Source: Clostridia bacterium
GTDB taxonomy: Bacteria > Bacillota > Dehalobacteriia > UBA4068
Reading direction: 5' to 3'
NCBI GenBank assembly: GCA_012515255.1
Contig: JAAYYR010000010.1
Span: forward strand, 1 to 9,934
DNA: 9,934 nt
In this document: one piece after another, positions 1 through 5,788 of the stretch
How the letters are laid out: the number at the start of each line of letters is the position of its first letter
Numbering within the stretch: position 1 is the first letter of the stretch
Made by a program: the position numbers and the translations under genes
Notes under the pieces: generated by a model
The model's database searches: none
What the model saw: only the letters and a program-made list of their open reading frames with translations
What the model was told of the DNA's origin: nothing

Positions 1-1
1 C

Positions 2-604
2 GATACATACCGCGTGCCGGTGATGATGCTGGCCGACGGCTTGATCGGCCAGATGATGGAGCCGGTGGAGATGCCGGAATTCAAAACCGAGGCCCAATTG
101 GCTTGCGCCAAGCCCTGGGCGGCGGCCGGATGGCATGAAGGCTGCGGCAAGCCACGCGCCGTAATTAATTCGCTATATATCGAGGACGAGGCTTTAGAGG
201 CGCTGCATCAGCGTTTGCAGGCCAGTTATCGCCAGATCGAGAAAAATGAAGTCCGCTATGAGACTTTTAATACCGAGGATGCGGAAGTGATCATCATCGC
301 CTATGGCACCATCTCCCGCGTCTGCCGCTCCGCCATTGACGAGCTGACGGATATGGGCGTTAAAGCCGGCCTGATCCGCCCCATTACCTTGTGGCCTTTC
401 CCCAATGCCGCTATTGCCAGCATCGTGTCCCAGCCCTCGGTGAAAAAAGTGCTCGCAGTAGAGATCAGCGCCGGGCAAATGGTGGAGGATGTGCGGCTCG
501 CGGTTAACGGCAGGAAAGAAGTCGCTTTCCTTGGCTATCCCGGCAGCCGCATCGCCACGGTGGAGGAAATCATCGCTAAAGTAAAAGCTTTGAGGGGGGA
601 ATAA
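2..604 (+). CDS. vorB: 2-oxoacid:ferredoxin oxidoreductase alpha subunit, VorB-type (5'-truncated by window edge)
   Basis: This is the C-terminal part of the alpha subunit of a ferredoxin-dependent 2-oxoacid oxidoreductase, cytoplasmic. The enzyme interconverts a 2-oxoacid plus CoA with acyl-CoA, CO2 and reduced ferredoxin. The reading frame is open from base 2, so the start and the N-terminal domain lie upstream. The segment begins DTYRVPVMMLADGLIGQMMEP, typical of VorB-like alpha chains, where a helix ending in 'VxxLxDGxIGQMMEPV' precedes the C-terminal domain. The later 'EVIIIAYGTISRVCRSAID', 'GLIRPITLWPFP' and 'EISAGQMVEDVRLAVNG' blocks are also characteristic. The end reads GYPGSR where I would expect GRMGG in related VorB proteins, a small difference. 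The stop is 2 nt before the next start, so it is cotranscribed with the beta and gamma genes. A delta (ferredoxin-like) subunit, if present, would be upstream of the window. Ketoisovalerate (branched-chain) specificity is suggested by family resemblance only; a 2-oxoglutarate (Kor) role cannot be excluded. Confidence 0.88.
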   Translation, partial: DTYRVPVMMLADGLIGQMMEPVEMPEFKTEAQLACAKPWAAAGWHEGCGKPRAVINSLYIEDEALEALHQRLQASYRQIEKNEVRYETFNTEDAEVIIIAYGTISRVCRSAIDELTDMGVKAGLIRPITLWPFPNAAIASIVSQPSVKKVLAVEISAGQMVEDVRLAVNGRKEVAFLGYPGSRIATVEEIIAKVKALRGE

Positions 605-606
605 GT

Positions 607-1341
607 TTGACCAAAATATTCGCGAGAACCAAGGGACTGCTTGATGTCCCCTTTCATTATTGCCCGGGCTGCGGCCACGGCATTGTCCACCGTCTGGTGG
701 CCGAAGTGCTGGAGGAAATGAATTTGCTGGATAAGGCGGTCGGCGTAGCGCCTGTGGGTTGCGCTGTCTTCGCTTATAATTTCTTTGCCTGCGATATGTA
801 CGAAGCGGCTCATGGGCGCGCCCCGGCGGTGGCGACCGGCGCCAAGCGCGTGTTGCCCGACCACTGCGTCTTCACGTATCAGGGCGACGGCGACCTGGCC
901 TCGATCGGAACGGCGGAGATTGTTCACGCCGCGCATCGCGGCGAGAAAATCACCACTATCTTTATCAATAACGCCATTTACGGTATGACCGGCGGCCAGA
1001 TGGCTCCCACCACCCTCGTAGGACAGGTGACCACCACCTCGCCCCTCGGCCGCGACCGCGATCATTGCGGCGCGCCGATCCGCGTGGCGGAGATGCTGGC
1101 TACTTTGGAGGGCGCGGCATATATCGAGCGGACGGCGGTCAATAATAATGCCAATATCATCCGCACCAAAAAAGCGATCCGCAAGGCTTTTGAGGCGCAA
1201 ATGGCAGGCCAGGGGTTTTCTTTGGTCGAGGTGCTTTCCTCCTGTCCCACCAACTGGGGCAAATCGCCGGTGGAAGCCATGGAATGGGTAGGCGAAAAAA
1301 TGATCCCCTATTATCCGCTCGGCGTATTCAAGGAGGTATAG
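607..1341 (+). CDS. 2-oxoacid:ferredoxin oxidoreductase beta subunit (thiamine diphosphate-binding)
   Basis: This is the catalytic thiamine-diphosphate subunit, complete at 244 residues, the usual size for separate beta chains. CPGCGHG at residues 19-25, Cys52 in 'PVGC' and Cys213 in 'SSCPTNW' match the four cysteines that hold the [4Fe-4S] cluster of this family. GDGD at 93-96 followed by NN at 121-122 is the thiamine diphosphate/Mg motif, and 'YGMTGGQMAPTT' follows it as expected. The start is a TTG, chosen because it lies 2 nt after the alpha stop, about 9 nt downstream of a GAGGGGG ribosome binding site, and gives the normal N-terminus. It sits between the alpha and gamma genes, in the same transcript. 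The family is certain; the exact 2-oxoacid is not readable from this subunit (Vor and Kor beta chains are alike). Confidence 0.94.
   Translation: MTKIFARTKGLLDVPFHYCPGCGHGIVHRLVAEVLEEMNLLDKAVGVAPVGCAVFAYNFFACDMYEAAHGRAPAVATGAKRVLPDHCVFTYQGDGDLASIGTAEIVHAAHRGEKITTIFINNAIYGMTGGQMAPTTLVGQVTTTSPLGRDRDHCGAPIRVAEMLATLEGAAYIERTAVNNNANIIRTKKAIRKAFEAQMAGQGFSLVEVLSSCPTNWGKSPVEAMEWVGEKMIPYYPLGVFKEV
1331..1336 (+). promoter_or_regulatory. Ribosome binding site deciding the gamma-subunit start
   Basis: A perfect AGGAGG lies 7 nt before the ATG at 1344 and overlaps the last codons of the beta gene. It favours 1344 over the in-frame ATG at 1284, which would add 20 residues lying wholly inside the beta gene with no homology to the family. 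Confidence 0.85.
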
Positions 1342-1343
1342 CG

Positions 1344-1886
1344 ATGCTGGAGAAAATTATCTGCGCCGGTTTCGGCGGGCAGGGCGTTTTATTGATGGGG
1401 CAATTGCTGGCGCAGGCCGGCCTGCTCGAGGGGAGAAATGTCACCTGGCTGCCCTCCTATGGGCCTGAGATGCGCGGCGGCACCGCCAATTGCTCGGTAA
1501 TCATCTCGGATCAGAAAGTGGCCTCGCCTATTGTCAATCGTTCCACGGCTCTGCTGGCAATGAACCGGCCTTCATTTGATAAATTTGAAAAAAGCATCGC
1601 GCCCGCGGGCCGGCTGCTCGTTAATAGTTCGATCATTGACAGCCGCTCTTGCCGCGACGATATCGAGGCCTATTATATCCCCTGCAGCGATATTGCCCTG
1701 GAGCTGGGAGAACCAAAGGTGGCCAATATCGTCATGCTGGGCGCTTTTGTTGCCATAAGCGGCTGCGTCACGGGCGAGAGTTTGATCGACGCCCTCGGCC
1801 GGAAATTGGGCGAGCATAAAAGCCATCTGATTCCGGTCAATCAGGAGGCTATGCGGCGGGGAGCAGCCGCCGCATATGGCAAATAG
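1344..1886 (+). CDS. 2-oxoacid:ferredoxin oxidoreductase gamma subunit
   Basis: This is the gamma subunit (pyruvate/ketoisovalerate oxidoreductase catalytic-domain family) of the same enzyme, 180 residues, the usual length. Diagnostic blocks are the glycine-rich GFGGQG at residues 9-14, 'SYGPEMRGGT' at 38-47 (the conserved GPExRGG loop) and 'NIVMLGAFV' near the C-terminus. The start at 1344 is supported by a perfect AGGAGG 7 nt upstream and by the N-terminus (MLEKIICAGFGGQG), which matches the family without an extension. It is the last gene of the operon and is followed about 50 nt later by a strong Rho-independent terminator. With alpha and beta it should form the soluble core that passes electrons to or from ferredoxin. 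The gene order alpha-beta-gamma fits Vor/Kor-type operons. Confidence 0.92.
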   Translation: MLEKIICAGFGGQGVLLMGQLLAQAGLLEGRNVTWLPSYGPEMRGGTANCSVIISDQKVASPIVNRSTALLAMNRPSFDKFEKSIAPAGRLLVNSSIIDSRSCRDDIEAYYIPCSDIALELGEPKVANIVMLGAFVAISGCVTGESLIDALGRKLGEHKSHLIPVNQEAMRRGAAAAYGK

Positions 1887-1937
1887 CCAATGCCCGCCTG
1901 CAAGCCGGTATGGCTGCAATCACGTCAAGCGAATAGC

Positions 1938-1967
1938 AAACGGGCCGCCCAAGGGCGGCCCGTTTTT
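1938..1967 (+). terminator. Rho-independent terminator of the oxidoreductase operon
   Basis: Arms CGGGCCGCCC (1941-1950) and GGGCGGCCCG (1953-1962) are perfect complements. They are extended by AAA/TTT pairs and followed by five T on the + strand. On the other strand the hairpin is followed by only three T, so it is mainly a + strand terminator, though it could also stop readthrough from the convergent gene. Confidence 0.9.
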
Positions 1968-1980
1968 AGCATGGTTGCTT

Positions 1981-2014
1981 GATTCATGCCTTGGCTGAGG
2001 GGCATGAATCTTTT
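1981..2014 (+). terminator. Second hairpin followed by TTTT, probable backup terminator
   Basis: A perfect 10-bp stem, GATTCATGCC (1981-1990) with GGCATGAATC (2001-2010), has a 10-nt loop and is followed by TTTTAT on the + strand. It is less GC-rich than the hairpin before it. It would catch + strand readthrough before the convergent gene. Confidence 0.55.
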
Positions 2015-2031
2015 ATAGCCTATGCATGGCA

Positions 2032-2059
2032 AAGGCGAACGGTAAAAACCGTTCGCCTT
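2032..2059 (-). terminator. Hairpin, probable terminator of the convergent synthetase gene
   Basis: An 11-bp perfect stem, AAGGCGAACGG (2032-2042) with CCGTTCGCCTT (2049-2059), has an A-rich 6-nt loop (T-rich on the - strand). It lies 47 nt past the stop of the - strand gene. The T tract on the - strand is short (CCTTTG), so termination may be incomplete; no better candidate lies nearer. Confidence 0.5.
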
Positions 2060-2105
2060 AACTTTGCCTATCATCCCTGCCGGGATATTGATGGGCTCTT
2101 ATTCC

Positions 2106-4376
2106 TTATAATTGATTACGTTTGATTTTGCCGCTGATCGTTTTGGGCAGCTCATCGCGGAATACGACGATGCGGGGGTATTTATAGGGCGCGGTATGTT
2201 TTTTCACATAGTCCTGAATCTCTTTTTTCAGTTCCTCGCTCGGCTCGGCGCCGCGGGTCAGGACGATGCTCGCCTTGACCACCTGGCCGCGCACCTCGTC
2301 CGGGGCGGCGGAAACGCCGCATTCCAGGACATAAGGCAGCTCCATGATCACGCTCTCGATTTCAAAGGGGCCGATGCGGTAGCCGGAAGATTTGATCAAA
2401 TCATCCACTCGGCCCACATACCAGATATAGCCGTCCTCATCGCGCCAGGCCGTGTCGCCCGTATGATAAACGCCGCCGCGCCAGGCCTCGCTGTTAAGAT
2501 TATCGTCTTCATAATAGCCCTGGAACAGGCCATTGGGCATGCCTTTGTCGATGCGGATGATGATTTCGCCCGTTTCACCGCCGGGGACGCTTTTGCCGTC
2601 TTTGTCGATCAGGTCCACATCAAACAGGGGGCTGGGCCGGCCCATGGAGCCGATCTTGGCCGTGGTGCCGGCGAGATTGGCGATGATCAGCGTAGTCTCG
2701 GTCTGGCCGAAGCCTTCCATAATCGACAGGCCGGTCGCTTTGTGGAATTGATGGAATACCTCGGGGTTCAGGGCTTCGCCCGCAGTAGTGGCGTAGCGGA
2801 TCGAGGAAAGGTCAAAGCAGGAGAGGTCTTCCTTGATCATGAAACGGTACATGGTAGGCGGCGCGCAGAAGCTGGTGATCTGGTAGGGCTGGAATAGGGA
2901 GAGGATATCCGGCGCGTCAAAGCGCTCGAAATCATAGACAAACACAGCGGTTTCGCATAGCCATTGGCCATAGAGCTTGCCCCATAAGGCTTTGCCCCAG
3001 CCCGTATCGGAGATGGTCAGATGCAGCCCGTCCGGCTCGCAGCATTGCCAATATTTGGCGGTGATGAAATGCCCAAGGGCGTATTTGTAGCTATGCGCCG
3101 CGATCTTGGGGTAGCCGGTCGTGCCGGAAGTAAAGAACATCAGCATGGTGTCATCGCCGCCGGGCGTCTGCTCAGTGCGCTGGAAGCTGCTGCGATAAAG
3201 CAGGTAATCGCGGTCAAAATCATGCCAGCCGGGGCGCTGACCGCCGACGATGACGCGCGTGGTGACGCAGGGGCTTTTGGCAAAGGCCTTTTCCGCCTCG
3301 GCAGCGGCCTGACCCTCCGCAGTGCAGAGGATGGCGCTGACGCCGGCCTTATTGAAGCGGTACTCGAAATCATGCTCCAGTAATTGGTCGGTGGCGGGTA
3401 TGGCCACAGCGCCCAGCTTATGCAGGCCGAGCAAAGCGACCCAGAACTGATAATGGCGCTTCAAAACCAGCATCACCTTATCGCCGGGCTTGATGCCGAG
3501 GGCCTGAAAATAATTAGCGGCGCGGGAGGAGGCGCGGCTCATATCCTCAAATGTGAAGCGGCGGACATTTTTCTCTTTGTCAAGATGCACCATGGCAAGC
3601 TTATCCGGCTTTTGGCGCGCCAGCTCGTCAACTACGTCAAAGGCAAAGTTGAACCGCTCGTCATCATGAAAGGATATGGATTGCAGCACGCCTTGTTCAT
3701 CCTCGACAGGAGCGACAAATTTCTCATAGATAAGATGGTCGTAGCGCTTTGTGGCGATGATGCTTTGCAGGGGAGTTTTGCCCTCGGATTCCGCCCCCGG
3801 CAGCACCACGGCGCAAAAGACGCAATCCTCACCGTCGATGGCGATCATGCCATGCGGGGTGGAGCTATTGTAGAAAATGCTGTCACCGGGGTTAAGTATT
3901 TCCGTATGTTCTCCTACCTGCACTTTAAGCTTGCCACTGATCACAAGATCGAATTCCTGGCCGCTATGGTGGGTAAGATGGATCGGCTTGTTCTGCTGCT
4001 CGGCGGAATAGCTATAGCGCACCCAAAAAGGCTCGCCGATTTTATCTTTGAAATAGGGCGCCAGATTTTTGATCTCGATGCCTTGTTCGCGGGCTGTGAT
4101 TTTGCCTTGGCCGGCGCGTGTTACTGTATAAGAGGTAAGCGGAGCGCTGGCGCCTTCCATAATATCGGTGATGTCCACGTCGAAGATCAGGGCGCATTTG
4201 TGAATGAAGGTAAAAGGCAAATCCACCTTGCCGCTTTCATATTGTAAATATTCGGCGAGGGACACCTCTGTCTGTTCGGCCATGAATTCCGGGCTGTAGG
4301 CGGAAATTTCCCGCAGCTCTCGGATGCGGGAGGCGACCTCCTGGAGTTTGACGGACATATCGGTACAGGGAGACAT
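2106..4376 (-). CDS. HTH-cupin-acyl-CoA synthetase fusion protein (AMP-forming, medium-chain/branched-chain type)
   Basis: This 756-residue protein has three parts. Residues about 8-75 form an XRE-type helix-turn-helix ('RIRELREISAYS...QYESGK...ALIFDVDITDIMEG'). Residues about 115-193 are a cupin with HHSGQEF at 136-142 and PGD...H at 163-175. Residues about 240-756 are a complete ANL-superfamily acyl-CoA synthetase: P-loop TSGTTGYPK at 416-424, 'DTGWGKALWGKLYGQW' at 457-472, GFGQTE at 555-560, YHTGD at 637-641, hinge GRVDDLIKSSGYRIGP at 655-670, and PKTISGKIKR at 744-753 with catalytic Lys750. It should convert a carboxylic acid, ATP and CoA to acyl-CoA, AMP and PPi. The DTGW...KLYGQW block resembles ACSM-type medium-chain enzymes, which also accept short branched acids. 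The chain ends only three residues after the A10 motif. The start ATG has AAGGAGG 7 nt upstream and sits behind a T-box leader. Whether the HTH binds DNA is unknown. The exact substrate is inferred: 2-methylbutyrate or a similar acid. Confidence 0.93.
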   Translation of the reverse strand: MSPCTDMSVKLQEVASRIRELREISAYSPEFMAEQTEVSLAEYLQYESGKVDLPFTFIHKCALIFDVDITDIMEGASAPLTSYTVTRAGQGKITAREQGIEIKNLAPYFKDKIGEPFWVRYSYSAEQQNKPIHLTHHSGQEFDLVISGKLKVQVGEHTEILNPGDSIFYNSSTPHGMIAIDGEDCVFCAVVLPGAESEGKTPLQSIIATKRYDHLIYEKFVAPVEDEQGVLQSISFHDDERFNFAFDVVDELARQKPDKLAMVHLDKEKNVRRFTFEDMSRASSRAANYFQALGIKPGDKVMLVLKRHYQFWVALLGLHKLGAVAIPATDQLLEHDFEYRFNKAGVSAILCTAEGQAAAEAEKAFAKSPCVTTRVIVGGQRPGWHDFDRDYLLYRSSFQRTEQTPGGDDTMLMFFTSGTTGYPKIAAHSYKYALGHFITAKYWQCCEPDGLHLTISDTGWGKALWGKLYGQWLCETAVFVYDFERFDAPDILSLFQPYQITSFCAPPTMYRFMIKEDLSCFDLSSIRYATTAGEALNPEVFHQFHKATGLSIMEGFGQTETTLIIANLAGTTAKIGSMGRPSPLFDVDLIDKDGKSVPGGETGEIIIRIDKGMPNGLFQGYYEDDNLNSEAWRGGVYHTGDTAWRDEDGYIWYVGRVDDLIKSSGYRIGPFEIESVIMELPYVLECGVSAAPDEVRGQVVKASIVLTRGAEPSEELKKEIQDYVKKHTAPYKYPRIVVFRDELPKTISGKIKRNQL

Positions 4377-4383
4377 ATTCTTA

Positions 4384-4390
4384 CCTCCTT
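4384..4390 (-). promoter_or_regulatory. Ribosome binding site of the fusion synthetase
   Basis: A perfect AAGGAGG lies 7 nt before the ATG at 4376 and downstream of the T-box terminator. It selects this start over the in-frame Met at residue 7. Confidence 0.85.
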
Positions 4391-4440
4391 AAAATATTGC
4401 GCACCAGCGCTGAAAACTTTTGACTCGGTGATAGCGGAAA

Positions 4441-4731
4441 ACAAAAAACCGCCCCAAAGAAATTCTTTGAGACGGGGCAGACACCCGCGGTACCACTCAA
4501 ATTGCGCTACAAGCGCCGCTCAGCAGGCTCCAACAAGCCCTTTGCCTTAACGCAGCTTCACGGGGGACGTCTACGACCATGCCAAAACGCGAAAGCCTTC
4601 GGATCTCCGGCTCGGAAGTGATGGGTACTTGAGCTGCTTGTCATCGGCTTACAGCGACCGCCGACTCTCTGCGCACAAACTGGCTCGACCGTCTTCGTCA
4701 TAGCCTTTAAGATAAAGATATGAAATTGCTG
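4441..4731 (-). promoter_or_regulatory. T-box riboswitch (tRNA-sensing leader), specifier read as AUC (Ile)
   Basis: The leader controls the fusion synthetase by transcription antitermination. The T-box sequence GAGTGGTACCGCGGGTG lies at 4482-4498; TGGT at 4492-4495 would pair with the acceptor end of a tRNA whose discriminator base is A. Stem I is readable. Base helix GGCT (4702-4705) pairs with AGCC (4609-4612), GAAG (4693-4696) with CTTC (4615-4618), GAGC (4683-4686) with GCTC (4631-4634), and GTTTGT with ACAAGC. Above these comes the conserved AGAGAG bulge (4665-4670), then an apical TCGGC/GCCGA stem. In the specifier loop, the triplet just before the conserved A and the lower helix is ATC at 4620-4622, which is isoleucine and agrees with discriminator A. 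TAC (Tyr) at 4625-4627 also fits discriminator A but is out of register. In the antiterminator, TTGAG (4496-4500) can pair with CTCAA (4467-4471), which removes the terminator's left arm. The family call is very secure, the amino acid moderately so. Confidence 0.93.
4443..4480 (-). terminator. Intrinsic terminator of the T-box leader
   Basis: CTGCCCC (4474-4480) pairs with GGGGCGG (4449-4455) and AAAG with CTTT inside it, leaving a 5-nt bulge. Six T (4443-4448) follow. The left arm overlaps the antiterminator, as expected for T-box attenuation: charged tRNA leaves this hairpin in place, uncharged tRNA prevents it. Confidence 0.85.
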
Positions 4732-4737
4732 TTTACT

Positions 4738-4766
4738 ACTTTACTATAATCAAATCATCTTGTCAA
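4738..4766 (-). promoter_or_regulatory. Sigma-A promoter of the T-box leader
   Basis: A consensus -35 TTGACA (4761-4766) is followed by a 17-nt spacer and TAAAGT (4738-4743, 4 of 6 to consensus). AT-rich sequence lies upstream of the -35. Transcription would start near 4731, just before the T-box Stem I. Confidence 0.75.
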
Positions 4767-4835
4767 GACTGAAAATAAATGGGCTTTTTTCTATCCGTCC
4801 GCAGCTCAACAAGGCGCCGCAGACTAATAAAAATT

Positions 4836-4853
4836 ATTCCGGCGCACCGGAAT
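4836..4853. repeat. Inverted repeat between the two divergent promoters
   Basis: ATTCCGG (4836-4842) and CCGGAAT (4847-4853) are perfect inverted copies separated by 4 nt. On the - strand the hairpin is followed by AATTTTTATT, so it could act as a terminator in that direction, but no - strand gene lies just upstream of it. It may instead be an operator. It lies about 30 bp upstream of the trmK -35 and about 70 bp upstream of the T-box -35. Confidence 0.5.
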
Positions 4854-4884
4854 GCTCATCATTTTTTACCATTTACGATCTTTG

Positions 4885-4913
4885 CTGACAGAAAGGGCGG
4901 CGCATGATATAAT
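4885..4913 (+). promoter_or_regulatory. Strong extended -10 sigma-A promoter for the trmK operon
   Basis: CTGACA (4885-4890, 5 of 6) is followed by a 17-nt spacer and a perfect TATAAT (4908-4913) preceded by TGA, an extended -10 element. Transcription would start near 4920, giving a leader of about 140 nt before trmK. That leader contains a possible A/T-rich hairpin (GCTTTTT 4975-4981 with AAAAAGC 5016-5022, CCCT with AGGG inside). I recognise no riboswitch in it. Confidence 0.85.
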
Positions 4914-5062
4914 ATTATTGTCACACTCATTTGGCAGGCGCGGTTAAATTTGCTGTGGCCACAATGATTTTCCTGCTTTTTCGTTTTATTTTTTGCCCTG
5001 AGCAGGGGATAAAGAAAAAAGCTAGAAAATAGTAAATATAGCATAATTGCGGGGGATTTGCC

Positions 5063-5779
5063 TTGCGGGCCAAATTGGATAACCGTCTTACGGCCGCTGC
5101 CGCTTTAATCATTCCTGGAAAGCCTGTCGCCGATATCGGTACCGACCACCTGTTATTGCCGCTTTATTTGGTGCAAAACGGCATTGTTCCCCGGGTAATC
5201 GCCAGCGATAAAGCGCGTCAGCCTTATGAGAACGCGCTGGCTCTCGCGCAAGAGCAGGGACTGGATCAATGGATCGAGTTGCGGCTGGGCGAGGGGTTAG
5301 AGGTATTAAATCCGGGAGAAGCGGCGACAATAGTGATAGCAGGTCTGGGCGGCCGTCTGATCCGGGATATACTGGCCGCCGGCAAGGCGGTCCTGGTCGG
5401 CAAGCCAAGATTAGTGCTGCAGCCGCAAAAAGACGCGGCTTTGCTCAGGCGCTGGCTGGCGCAACAGGGTTGGCGTATTATGGCGGAGACCATAGCCTAT
5501 GAGGGCGGCCACTACTATCAACTGCTGGCCGCGGAGCCGGGCCGGCAGCGTCTGACCCGCGCTGAGGCTGAATTCGGGCCTTGCCTGCTGCGGCAGGCGC
5601 CGCCGCTACTGCGCGGCTACCTGGGAGAGGAAAAATCCCGGATCAGCGCGCTGATCGTCGGATTAAACGCCCATGCAGGACCTGCCGCGCAAAGACGGCT
5701 GCGGCAATTGCATGCGCAATTGAGAAAAATCAAGGAGGTTTTGGCTGGTTTGCCCTGCCGGGAATCAGACCGGGATTAG
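5063..5779 (+). CDS. trmK: tRNA (adenine(22)-N1)-methyltransferase TrmK
   Basis: TrmK makes 1-methyladenosine at position 22 in the D-loop region of certain tRNAs, using S-adenosylmethionine, in the cytoplasm. The 238-residue length is normal. The Rossmann methyltransferase core shows VADIGTDHLLLP at residues 22-33 (SAM site, the family's 'ADIGSDHxxLP'), 'ASDKARQPYENA' at 47-58, LGEGLEVLNPGE at 75-86, VIAGLGGRLIRDIL at 91-104, LVLQPQ at 117-122 and YEGGHYYQL at 146-154. A short helical C-terminal segment follows. The start is a TTG with GGGGGA 6 nt upstream; it gives the expected N-terminus. It is the first gene after a strong promoter and ends 9 nt before the zinc-ribbon gene, whose AGGAGG overlaps the trmK stop. 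A Nif3-like gene, which is often next to trmK in Firmicutes, is absent here. Confidence 0.93.
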   Translation: MRAKLDNRLTAAAALIIPGKPVADIGTDHLLLPLYLVQNGIVPRVIASDKARQPYENALALAQEQGLDQWIELRLGEGLEVLNPGEAATIVIAGLGGRLIRDILAAGKAVLVGKPRLVLQPQKDAALLRRWLAQQGWRIMAETIAYEGGHYYQLLAAEPGRQRLTRAEAEFGPCLLRQAPPLLRGYLGEEKSRISALIVGLNAHAGPAAQRRLRQLHAQLRKIKEVLAGLPCRESDRD

Positions 5780-5788
5780 GAGGAGTCA

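Noticed and set aside
535..1200. 221-aa open frame on the - strand opposite the oxidoreductase beta subunit
   Set aside because: The + strand has clear thiamine diphosphate and iron-sulfur motifs in the same place; the - strand frame has none and no upstream signals.
1284..1343. Upstream in-frame start for the gamma subunit
   Set aside because: The extra 20 residues lie inside the beta gene, and a perfect AGGAGG sits before the ATG at 1344.
2112..2897. 261-aa open frame on the + strand, antisense to the synthetase C-terminus
   Set aside because: It is a shadow of the real gene; the opposite strand shows all the A5 to A10 motifs of the acyl-CoA synthetase.
3384..4247. 287-aa open frame on the + strand, antisense to the synthetase gene
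   Set aside because: It lies entirely opposite the HTH-cupin-synthetase coding sequence, has no recognisable motif and no ribosome binding site, and arises from the codon bias of the real gene.
4618..4627. Other specifier readings: TAC (Tyr), CAC (His), ACC (Thr)
   Set aside because: His and Thr tRNAs would normally require another T-box base than the U seen in UGGU. TAC fits the discriminator but is five bases from the position next to the lower Stem I helix. I kept Ile and stated the doubt.
4859..5112. Two overlapping 61-aa frames on the - strand
   Set aside because: They cover the trmK promoter and leader and the start of trmK, have unrelated AT-driven composition and no ribosome binding site.
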